Origin: CAYGWP01 sp964353455
Lineage (GTDB): Bacteria; Planctomycetota; Phycisphaerae; FEN-1346
Assembly (NCBI GenBank): GCA_964353455.1
Contig: CAYGWP010000057.1
Span: forward strand, 1-12,845
Direction of reading: 5' to 3'
DNA: 12,845 bases
Shown here: positions 1-6,155 of the stretch, in pieces
Numbering within the stretch: position 1 is the first letter of the stretch
How the letters are laid out: each line of letters opens with the position of its first letter
Notes under the pieces: model-generated
Databases searched by the model: none
The model's input: only the letters and a program-made list of their open reading frames with translations
Told to the model about the DNA's origin: nothing
Made by a program: the position numbers and the translations under genes

Positions 1-648
1 GATCTCGAGCGGCTCGCCCTTGATCCAGGCGGCGTTGCCGGGCTTGATCTCGAGGAACCGCACGTCGCCCACCGACGGGACCTTCTGGAACGGCATCAGT
101 ATCTGGAGCGCCGCTGACGAGAACCTGCCGAAGCCGAAGACGGCGAACGACGCCAGCGCAAGCGCCGCGGCAAGCGCCGCCAACGCCATGCGCTTCGTGC
201 GCCGGCTGCTCACGGCCGCCATCAGGTCTATTCCGCGCGCACCGGCCGCCGCCTCGACGATCGCCAGTTCAACCAGCACGGGGGACCACTCGTCCGCCCC
301 CTCGGTCAGCAGGATCGTGTTGATGAGGCTGTTCCCCAGTTGCGGCAGGCGGGTCTCCAGGAACCGCGCGACTTCCTTGTCATTCGGGTCCCATCGCAGC
401 GGAACGACCACGCATCGCCAGAACGCCAGGACGGCGGTGGCCGTCACCATCGCCAGGAGCGCCAGCCGCCCCGCCACGCCGAACCGCAGGTACCCTTGCG
501 CAAGGGTCGCCAGGAAGACCGTGCCGCAGAGGACGGCCACCAGCGTGAGCAGGCCCTCAGTGACGCGGAGCGACCGGATGCGGGCGCGGACGGCCTCGAC
601 GCGCCCCAGGACCTCGTAGTACGGCCGGTAATTCGTCAGCGTGGTCAT
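1..648 (-). CDS. DUF4175-like membrane protein, N-terminal part (cut by window edge)
   Basis: The reading frame starts at an ATG (complement of 646-648) and stays open to base 1, giving the first 216 residues; the rest lies outside the window. An AGGTGAG ribosome binding site sits about five bases upstream. Three hydrophobic segments are visible at about residues 33-54, 60-82 and 153-173. A soluble stretch between the second and third carries RFLETRLPQLGNSLINTILL, and a soluble domain begins after about residue 176. This layout (two N-terminal helices, a linker about how many chains are present, a third helix, then a large extracytoplasmic region) resembles the DUF4175-like proteins found in planctomycetes, often beside MoxR ATPase, DUF58 and VWA genes. 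The family call rests on recalled resemblance and its biochemical function is unknown. It is separated from the upstream L,D-transpeptidase gene by a 238-base gap holding a large inverted repeat, so it may be transcribed separately. Confidence 0.72.
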   Translation of the reverse strand, partial: MTTLTNYRPYYEVLGRVEAVRARIRSLRVTEGLLTLVAVLCGTVFLATLAQGYLRFGVAGRLALLAMVTATAVLAFWRCVVVPLRWDPNDKEVARFLETRLPQLGNSLINTILLTEGADEWSPVLVELAIVEAAAGARGIDLMAAVSSRRTKRMALAALAAALALASFAVFGFGRFSSAALQILMPFQKVPSVGDVRFLEIKPGNAAWIKGEPLEI

Positions 649-725
649 GGCCGCTCACCTGTTGGCCGGTTAAGGCCACCGCTATTCTACCCGGTGCAAG
701 AGCAAAAGGCCACCGTTCACCCGCC

Positions 726-871
726 GGGTACTGCGTCACTCACGAGGGTGGCACGTTTAGCCGCGACTCGAAGAGGAGCGCGCGCACCGTTCGAACACGC
801 GCTCCTCTTCGAGTCGCGGCTAAACTTTCGGCCACCCGCCGCGGCAAGCACCCGTAAGTGACGCAGTACCC
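726..871. repeat. Large nested inverted repeat (intergenic palindromic element)
   Basis: Three inverted pairs are nested around one centre. The outer arms are 726-740 (GGGTACTGCGTCACT) and 857-871, a perfect 15-bp match. A 7-bp pair follows: GGGTGGC at 746-752 with GCCACCC at 831-837. The inner arms are 755-782 and 798-825, a perfect 28-bp match beginning GTTTAGCCGCGACTCG and ending GAGCGCG. The 15-base loop contains the small palindrome GTTCGAAC. The element fills most of the gap between the L,D-transpeptidase stop and the start of the DUF4175-like gene. A single-arm relative lies at 5158-5185. There is no T-run after the stem, so it is not a classical terminator, although a stem this long would probably still affect transcription or RNA stability. 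I read it as a mobile or dispersed palindromic element. Confidence 0.9.
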
Positions 872-886
872 CGCCGGCACTGGTCC

Positions 887-1810
887 CTACGGCCGGATGG
901 TCACCTTGCTCGCGCCTTCGACGACGAGGTCGAAGAGTTCCTCGACGTCCTTGCCGTGCAAGCGGATACATCCCTCGGAGACGTCGCGGCCGACGCTCGC
1001 GGGGTCGATCGTCCCGTGGATGCCGTAATGGTTGCCGATGTCGATCCACCGCGTGCCCAGGGGGTTGTCGGCCGCGCCCGGGTCGCGGAACTCGGTCCGC
1101 GGCTTGTGCATCGGCTGATAGGGCGGGTTCCTCAATTTGCTCTTCACCGTGAACGTTCCTTCGGGCGTTGAGCCGACCTTGCCGATGCCCACCGGGTACA
1201 CGCGGATGCAGACGTCGCCGCACCAGGCCTGAAGTTCATGGCGTGCCTTATATATTTCGACATGAATCGGCCCCTGGATTACTTTAAGCGACTGGCCCGC
1301 CTGGATGCTCGGCGAGCCGAGGCGATTCAGGCGCATCACCAGTTCACCGGGGATCAGGAACCTCCGCCCGATGGTGATGATCGCATCGCCCTTCACCACG
1401 TTGTACGACTTGGCGTAGGGATCGTCCGGCGCCTTTTCGCCGCCGAACTGGACCCGGTCGGCCAGGCTCATGACGGCGTCGCGGACGGCCTTGCCCTTCG
1501 GACCATCGACGCCGGCACGGAGAGACTGGCTGAGGCGCACCTGCGCCTGGGCAAGGCGGCCGCTCGCCGCCAGCGCCAGCCCGTCGTCCGCCTCGGCCTC
1601 CCCGGGACCGGGGGGCGGAGGCGCAAGAGCAGGGCCTTTCGGCTGGCCGGCCACGGCAGCGCCCTCGCCGGCCTTCGCTTCGCCTGGCGGCGGCGCCGTC
1701 GGCGGCGGGAACTCCGGCGATCGAACGTAATGCATCACCACAAGCGTCGCTGCGACCAGCGCCGCCGCTGCCGCCACCGTCACCACGATACGTCCTACGG
1801 CACTCTTCAT
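887..1810 (-). CDS. LysM-domain L,D-transpeptidase (YkuD family)
   Basis: This is a probable peptidoglycan cross-linking or remodelling enzyme outside the cytoplasmic membrane. Residues below are counted from the GTG at 1813, one codon before the ATG at 1810. An N-terminal hydrophobic segment (about 8-29) acts as signal or anchor and is followed by a Pro/Ala/Gly-rich linker (35-75). A LysM-like segment (about 134-180, with YNVVKGDAIITIGRRF) should bind glycan. The YkuD domain (about 182-307) carries IHGT with His266 and SEGCIRL with catalytic Cys282. Most family members read SHGCIRL, so the His before GC is Glu here. An extra Cys198/Cys202 pair (WCGDVC) is also present. AAAGGGG lies six bases before the GTG and nine before the ATG; I prefer the ATG, but the difference is one residue. 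It lies 58 bases downstream of the cyclo-ligase gene and may be cotranscribed with it. Confidence 0.93.
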   Translation of the reverse strand: MKSAVGRIVVTVAAAAALVAATLVVMHYVRSPEFPPPTAPPPGEAKAGEGAAVAGQPKGPALAPPPPGPGEAEADDGLALAASGRLAQAQVRLSQSLRAGVDGPKGKAVRDAVMSLADRVQFGGEKAPDDPYAKSYNVVKGDAIITIGRRFLIPGELVMRLNRLGSPSIQAGQSLKVIQGPIHVEIYKARHELQAWCGDVCIRVYPVGIGKVGSTPEGTFTVKSKLRNPPYQPMHKPRTEFRDPGAADNPLGTRWIDIGNHYGIHGTIDPASVGRDVSEGCIRLHGKDVEELFDLVVEGASKVTIRP

Positions 1811-1868
1811 CACGTCAGACCCCTTTCCAGATTAAACCCCCGACCCGGGCGCGTGGGCCAGGGGAAGT

Positions 1869-2534
1869 TCACAATCGTGTAGGCCGGGGCGCGCCCCGGC
1901 CTACTTCGAACGTCAGGACCTCGGCGTCGCTGACGATCATCTCGACCGGCACATCATTCTCACCCACGGGCACTTCGTCGAGGACCTGCTCGTGGAACGC
2001 CAGGACGATCCGCGCGGCCCGCAGGCCGGGCATCTTCAGGAACCGGTCGAAGAACCCGCCGCCCTTGCCGAGCCGGTTTCCGCGACGGTCCACGGCCTGG
2101 CACGGCATCAGGAGGACATCGATTTCTGAGGCAGCGAGCGGCGGCGCATCGGGGACCTCGAGGATTCCGAGCGGCCCCGGTCGGACGGCCGGGTGCGTGG
2201 CGACGCCTTCGACATCGGCCGGCGCAAGGAGGACGGCGACCATCGTCCGCTGCCGGAGCGTCGCCGCGGTTCCGCCGGCGGCCTCGATCCGCGGGACGGC
2301 GATGCGCTTCCCATCGCCCCACGCCCAGCGCAAGAGAGGCCAGGTGTCGATCTCCGTCGGGAGCGACAGGAACGCCATGAGCGTCCTCGCGGCCTGAACG
2401 ACCGGCAGCCCGGCCACACGCTGGGCCACGGCGATGCCTGCGGCCCTGCGGCGGCTGGGCGTCAGTTGCGCGAGCGACTCCGCCACCGCCCGCCGCGTCT
2501 CGGCCTTCGCTACAGCGATGTCCCGCGTGTCCAT
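1869..2534 (-). CDS. fau: 5-formyltetrahydrofolate cyclo-ligase
   Basis: The enzyme converts 5-formyl-THF to 5,10-methenyl-THF with ATP, returning stored folate to one-carbon metabolism in the cytoplasm. At 221 residues it has the normal family length. Landmarks in order: a basic helix with KAETRRAV (10-17), LMAFLSLPTEIDTWPLL (52-68), KRIAVPRI (76-83), and the signature GNRLGKGGGFFDRFL (152-166) that forms the phosphate-binding site. A conserved DVPVEMIVSDAEVL follows (194-207). The ATG start (complement of 2532-2534) lacks a strong Shine-Dalgarno sequence. The last residues, about V211-T219, are encoded by a 26-nt perfect palindrome, so the C-terminus GRGAPRPTRL is probably a recently acquired tail. 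In many bacteria the gene is called fau or ygfA. It sits 59 bases after the stop of the upstream pseudoprotease gene. Confidence 0.94.
   Translation of the reverse strand: MDTRDIAVAKAETRRAVAESLAQLTPSRRRAAGIAVAQRVAGLPVVQAARTLMAFLSLPTEIDTWPLLRWAWGDGKRIAVPRIEAAGGTAATLRQRTMVAVLLAPADVEGVATHPAVRPGPLGILEVPDAPPLAASEIDVLLMPCQAVDRRGNRLGKGGGFFDRFLKMPGLRAARIVLAFHEQVLDEVPVGENDVPVEMIVSDAEVLTFEVGRGAPRPTRL
1879..1904. repeat. 26-nt perfect palindrome overlapping the cyclo-ligase 3' end
   Basis: The half-site GTAGGCCGGGGCG is followed directly by its exact reverse complement, with no spacer. The whole palindrome lies inside the final codons of the cyclo-ligase gene, eight bases before its stop codon. As RNA it would form a very GC-rich stem near the transcript end. 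No T-run follows on the minus strand (the next bases read ACGATTGTGAAC), so a terminator role is unproven. It matches the style of the other palindromic units in this window. Confidence 0.85.
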
Positions 2535-2572
2535 GTTGGTTGAGAGATGAATGTAGCGAATCGGGCGGGGAG

Positions 2573-2596
2573 AAAAAAGGGGTCAGGCGCTTTTTA
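2573..2596. repeat. Imperfect palindrome with A-run and T-run between two minus-strand genes
   Basis: The plus strand reads AAAAAA, then GGGGTCAGGCGC, then TTTTT and A. The outer A/T runs pair and the middle pairs only in part. The TAA stop of the pseudoprotease gene (complement of 2594-2596) lies at the edge. On the minus strand the element ends in six T residues, so it could act as a weak bidirectional terminator. It could equally be a REP-like dispersed hairpin; only one copy is seen here. Confidence 0.4.
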
Positions 2597-4135
2597 TCCG
2601 CCGACGCCGAAGAAATTCGGATCGCCCTTCTGCGCCGGCGGTGGCGGCTGACCGGGTCCCGGACCCGGACCCGGCGCGGCCTTGCCTGCCGGCCCGCCTC
2701 CCAGGTGCGGGCCGCGGACCCAACCGAACGGATGGACCAGCGTCGCTTTTTGGTCCCCCAGCCTCACCTGTCCGGCCATCACGCCTGCCAGGACAATCCA
2801 GTGCCCCGCCGTGGGCGCCTTGGCCTGGCCCTCGGAAGTCGCCGGAAAGCGGTCGCTCCTGACGGCCAGTGTGCCCGGGCCCGTGTGCGGCGTGAGCATC
2901 ACGTACTGGCCGTCGGGCCCGTCGATGCAATCGCGGACCTGGGCGTAAAGGACGATGCCTCTCGGATACGCCGCGCCGGCCTTCGCCAGGTCGGCCTTCG
3001 CCTGCCTCGACAGTTCCGTCCGGTATGTGCTGCCGACCTTGGCCAGGGCCTTGAGGACCTCCTGCCCGTTGGTGAGGGCCACATCGCGGGCCTTCTGGTC
3101 AATGTCGGCCCCCTGGGTGACCCATATCCCCCCCTCGGCCATCTTCATGTACTGCGGGTACAGGACATCGTTGAAGATGACGCCCTCGCCCTTGCAGTGC
3201 TGGCACGTCTCCGTCTCCCAGCGATAGACCGGGTAAGTCAAGACCCCGACGTTCCGGGTGCCCACAAGTTTCTTGACCATCACGGTGCCCTTGCCCTCGC
3301 ACTTTGAGCAGCGGCTGCGGCCGCGGATGTTCCGGATGTTCTGGGCGAACTCGATCGACGAGACAGGCTTGCCCGGCAGCGGCTGAACGCAGATCGGCCA
3401 CACCGGCTTCGGCAGCGCTGTCAGGGGACGCAACTGCCGGTCGGAGGCCAGCATCGCCTCCCGCAGCAGGCCCACCGGGACCACGACGGACCTGTCGGTG
3501 CCCGCCACGCGGATGAAAACGCCCATGACGTTTCCGTCCTTGTCAACGACGGCGGCGCCGGTGGCGGCATCCGGGTGCTCGGCCCCGAAACTCAGGAACG
3601 TGACCTCGGTCTTGGGCGGATCGACCTTGAGGTCGGCGGCGAGTTTGGCCGATGTGAGGCCGCTGGCGGCCATGCCGATCGTCAGGTCCAGGTCCTGCGC
3701 CCAGCGCCAGCCGATGACGATCGCGCGGACGCCTGCCTGCGGCACGGGGTCTTTCGAGAGCGGAAGCCCGGCCGCTTCGGGCAAGTCCTTCTCCAGGCGG
3801 ACCACTGCAAGGCCGATCGTCGGGTCAGCCATGGCGAACTGGGCGGCCGCCGCGGTCTTGCCGTCGAGGAAGCGAAGCGTCGCCCGCGAGACCCCCGGCA
3901 TCGTGAGCGTCGCCAGGTCGGTCACCGCGAACTTCCCTTCGCCCACGAGGAACCCCGATGCGTAGCCGACCGGGATGCCGAGGGCGTTCTCGGCGGTCAC
4001 AAGGCAGACCCTCGCGCCGGCCGATTCGCGCAAGGCCGCCGCATCAACGTCCTGTGCAGAGCGCACAGGGGCCGGCATCGCCGCAGCCGCGACGAGCACG
4101 GCGAACCCCAGAATATGCGTCCTGCCGGCGGCCAT
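2594..4135 (-). CDS. Secreted trypsin-fold (HtrA-like) pseudoprotease with two DnaJ-type CxxCxGxG motifs
   Basis: The 513-residue protein begins with a signal peptide (about 1-27, cleavage near VRSA). Residues about 40-230 resemble a degraded HtrA/trypsin-like domain: ASGFLVGEGKFAVTDLATL, then DPTIGLAVVRLE, then ATGAAVVDKDGNVMGV. At the three triad sites the expected His, Asp and Ser appear to be Ala, Gly and Thr, so it is probably inactive as a protease. Two DnaJ-type zinc motifs follow: CSKCEGKG (276-283) and CQHCKGEG (311-318), enough for one zinc site. The C-terminal half (about 320-470) is unrecognised, and the tail (478-503) is Gly/Pro-rich. The ATG start (complement of 4133-4135) has AGAGGAA just upstream. 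It is first in a leftward cluster with the cyclo-ligase and L,D-transpeptidase genes and has a TATAAT box ahead of it. The role is unknown; scaffold or envelope-stress binding would be a guess. Confidence 0.75.
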   Translation of the reverse strand: MAAGRTHILGFAVLVAAAAMPAPVRSAQDVDAAALRESAGARVCLVTAENALGIPVGYASGFLVGEGKFAVTDLATLTMPGVSRATLRFLDGKTAAAAQFAMADPTIGLAVVRLEKDLPEAAGLPLSKDPVPQAGVRAIVIGWRWAQDLDLTIGMAASGLTSAKLAADLKVDPPKTEVTFLSFGAEHPDAATGAAVVDKDGNVMGVFIRVAGTDRSVVVPVGLLREAMLASDRQLRPLTALPKPVWPICVQPLPGKPVSSIEFAQNIRNIRGRSRCSKCEGKGTVMVKKLVGTRNVGVLTYPVYRWETETCQHCKGEGVIFNDVLYPQYMKMAEGGIWVTQGADIDQKARDVALTNGQEVLKALAKVGSTYRTELSRQAKADLAKAGAAYPRGIVLYAQVRDCIDGPDGQYVMLTPHTGPGTLAVRSDRFPATSEGQAKAPTAGHWIVLAGVMAGQVRLGDQKATLVHPFGWVRGPHLGGGPAGKAAPGPGPGPGQPPPPAQKGDPNFFGVGG

Positions 4136-4233
4136 TCTTCCTCTTCATGGACCCCAGGTACGTGGCGCGGGATGCGCCATGTGCATCTCAGTATCGGCCG
4201 TGCCCGTGTCCGCCCTGTAATCAGACGCCGCAT

Positions 4234-4263
4234 ATTATACGAATATCGCGGGGAAAATGTAGG
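4234..4263 (-). promoter_or_regulatory. Candidate sigma-70 promoter for the leftward genes
   Basis: On the minus strand a perfect TATAAT occupies 4239-4234. A weak -35 candidate CCTACA (three of six matches to TTGACA) lies 18 bases upstream at 4263-4258. This AT-rich patch stands out from its GC-rich surroundings. It would give a 5' leader of roughly 90 bases before the ATG at 4135. The -10 is convincing and the -35 is not. Confidence 0.45.
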
Positions 4264-4324
4264 GCATCCCTCCAACTGTCCATGCGCCCGCCCTCCGGCG
4301 GGCCGCGCCCCCCCGGCTGCCGTC

Positions 4325-4353
4325 TGGACGGGTCACCTTGGGGCCGCTATAAT
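4325..4353 (+). promoter_or_regulatory. Sigma-70 promoter for the amidase gene
   Basis: A perfect -10 box TATAAT (4348-4353) follows a -35 box TGGACG (4325-4330, four of six matches to TTGACA) with the ideal 17-base spacer. Transcription would start near 4360, about 55 bases before the amidase ATG at 4414. It points away from the leftward promoter at 4234-4263, so the 278-base gap is a divergent promoter region. Confidence 0.6.
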
Positions 4354-4413
4354 TCCGGCGTTCGCCGTTAGACCTGCCCGAGACAATCGATCTGCGCACA
4401 CGAAAGGTGTGCC

Positions 4414-5139
4414 ATGACGCAAAATCCAGCGGCCGCAACGCCGACGGAGAAATCGAAGTCCGTCAACTGGATCCGTTTGTTCCGTGTCTGGCTGGCACTC
4501 TTCGGGGCGATGATGAGCGTTGCCCTGTTCTGCTGGGCGGCGATGCCCCGCGAACGTCCGCCCATGGTGCCGACCTTCGGCACGCCGGCCGGCAGCACGG
4601 CGCTGGCCGCCATCGTCTGGCCGGATTCCATGGCGCCGAGCCGGCCGTGGCATTATATTGTCATCCATCATTCGGCCACCACGGGCGGCACGCTTGAGTC
4701 CATCGACCAGGGCCATCGCGTCCGCGGGTTCGAGGGCGGCGTCGGGTACCACTTCCTCATCAATAACGGGCGGTCGCCGGGATCGGCCGACGGGCAGATC
4801 GTCCCGACGCCGCGCTGGCTCGATCAACTGGACGGCGCGCATACGAAGGTGGCGGGCCATCCGGAATTCAACACCGACGGGATCGGAATCTGCCTGATCG
4901 GCAACTTCGACGAGCACCAACCAACGGCCGCACAGATGGCATCGCTGGAGATGCTGGTCCAGGCCCTGCGGACCCGGTATGACGTGCCGCTGGAACAGAT
5001 CGTCGGGCACGGCGAACTCAAGAACACGCACTGCCCCGGCCGGCTGTTTCCGATGCAGGACTTCCTGATGGACCTGCGGCAGGTGTACTTGAAGAGCCGG
5101 CTGGAGGCCGAGACCAGCGGCCCGCCCGCGCCGGAGTAG
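4414..5139 (+). CDS. Membrane-anchored N-acetylmuramoyl-L-alanine amidase (amidase_2/PGRP fold)
   Basis: A zinc amidase predicted to cut the bond between N-acetylmuramic acid and the stem-peptide L-alanine, outside the membrane. The 241-residue protein has one N-terminal hydrophobic segment (about 22-44) after a short polar stretch with Lys/Arg, fitting a signal anchor. The catalytic domain (about 78-222) follows T7-lysozyme-like landmarks: HYIVIHHSAT with zinc ligand His85, GYHFLINNG with Tyr112, and VGHGELKNTHCPG with His199 and Cys207, eight residues apart as expected. The residue two before the Cys is Thr205, as in many PGRP amidases, where T7 lysozyme has Lys. The ATG start is preceded by AAAGGTG. 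A good promoter lies at 4325-4353. The following gene begins 89 bases after the stop, beyond a dispersed repeat. Confidence 0.92.
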   Translation: MTQNPAAATPTEKSKSVNWIRLFRVWLALFGAMMSVALFCWAAMPRERPPMVPTFGTPAGSTALAAIVWPDSMAPSRPWHYIVIHHSATTGGTLESIDQGHRVRGFEGGVGYHFLINNGRSPGSADGQIVPTPRWLDQLDGAHTKVAGHPEFNTDGIGICLIGNFDEHQPTAAQMASLEMLVQALRTRYDVPLEQIVGHGELKNTHCPGRLFPMQDFLMDLRQVYLKSRLEAETSGPPAPE

Positions 5140-5157
5140 CAGCGACTGGAGAATAAC

Positions 5158-5185
5158 GTTTAGCCGCGAGTCGAAGACGAGCGCG
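5158..5185 (+). repeat. Single-arm copy of the GTTTAGCCGCG repeat
   Basis: This 28-base stretch matches the left inner arm of the inverted repeat at 755-782 at 26 of 28 positions (mismatches at arm positions 13 and 21). It begins GTTTAGCCGCGAGTCG. No complementary right arm follows, so it is a solo or decayed copy. It lies just after the amidase stop and about 30 bases before the Shine-Dalgarno sequence of the metallophosphatase gene. Confidence 0.85.
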
Positions 5186-5228
5186 GTCGTTCGTATAAGA
5201 GTGTGCTCGGACACCAGGAGACGGGGCT

Positions 5229-6134
5229 TTGGCCGAACCGGCAAACGATTGGGACGTCAATCCCGACGAGAGCAACACGGGCGTCGGCGAGATCACCGAC
5301 CGCCTGGACCGCGCGGCGATCCTGATGAAGCGCGACCCGCTGCGGCGCGGCAACATCGTGTGCCTGCCCGAGCACGGCGACCTGGTGGTCGTCGGGGACC
5401 TGCACGGCGACGTGGAGAACTTCCGGCGGGTCGTTGACTGGGCCAACCTCCACCGCCACAATGACCGTTACCTGGTGCTTCAGGAACTCATCCACGGCGG
5501 GCCGACCGACGAGCGCGGCGGCGACCAGAGTTTCCGACTCCTTGAAGAGGTGGCGGCGCTGAAGTGCCGCTACAAGTCGCAGGTCCAGATGGTCCTCTCG
5601 AACCACGACCTGGGAGAGGTCATCGGCGCGGTCATCACGAAGGGCGGCCAGAGCACGAGCGCCGCCTTCTGGCGCGGCATCGAGAACGCCTACGGCGAGG
5701 CATGGCCCGAGGTGCACGGGGCGTACCGGCGGTTCCTCGTGTCGCTGCCCCTGGCGGTCCGCGCCCCGAACGGCGTCTTCATCAGCCACTCGACGCCAGA
5801 ATTCGACGTAATTCAAGATTTCGATTTTTCCGTGTTCGACCGGCCACTCTCCATAGATGACTACCTGCCAGAATCGAGCATCTACAACCTCGTCTGGGGC
5901 CGCAACCACGACCAGCGTGCCGCCGACCTCTTCGCAAAGGCCGTCGGCGCCGACGTCCTGGTGACCGGCCACCAGTCCTCGATGCCCGGCGTCAAGACGC
6001 CGACCTCGCGACACATCATCCTCGTGTCCGATGGGCCGCTCGGACGGTTCCTCCTGCTGCGCCTTAGCGTCCGCGTGCCGCACCACGTGCTCGTGCGGCA
6101 GGTGACGAAAATCCGGTCGCTTGATGAGAAATGA
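5229..6134 (+). CDS. Calcineurin-like metallophosphatase (PPP-type, variant motif)
   Basis: A 301-residue cytoplasmic protein with no signal or membrane segment. Metal-site motifs appear in order: GDLHGD with Asp57 and His59, LQELIHGG (83-90) where PPP phosphatases have GDYVDRG, LSNHD with Asn125/His126, ISHSTP with His187, and VTGHQ with His248. At the second motif the metal-bridging Asp appears to be Glu86. I recall a bacterial subgroup with a similar LQE(I/L)(I/V)H motif, so this is probably a family trait and not damage. The substrate is unknown; a phosphoprotein or nucleotide are options. The start is TTG at 5229, chosen because AGGAG (5216-5220) sits eight bases upstream and no ATG or GTG fits in frame. 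A dispersed repeat lies directly upstream. The RseC-family gene begins 21 bases after the stop. Confidence 0.88.
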   Translation: MAEPANDWDVNPDESNTGVGEITDRLDRAAILMKRDPLRRGNIVCLPEHGDLVVVGDLHGDVENFRRVVDWANLHRHNDRYLVLQELIHGGPTDERGGDQSFRLLEEVAALKCRYKSQVQMVLSNHDLGEVIGAVITKGGQSTSAAFWRGIENAYGEAWPEVHGAYRRFLVSLPLAVRAPNGVFISHSTPEFDVIQDFDFSVFDRPLSIDDYLPESSIYNLVWGRNHDQRAADLFAKAVGADVLVTGHQSSMPGVKTPTSRHIILVSDGPLGRFLLLRLSVRVPHHVLVRQVTKIRSLDEK

Positions 6135-6155
6135 CAGCCGGCCCCCCGTGCGTTC

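Noticed and set aside
20..619. A 199-codon plus-strand open frame at the left edge
   Set aside because: It is antisense to the DUF4175-like gene, which has membrane helices and a good ribosome binding site; this frame is Ser/Arg/Thr-rich and featureless.
3575..4417. A 280-codon plus-strand open frame over the pseudoprotease gene
   Set aside because: The opposite strand has a signal peptide, zinc motifs and a ribosome binding site; this frame has low-complexity Arg/His-rich composition and no motif.
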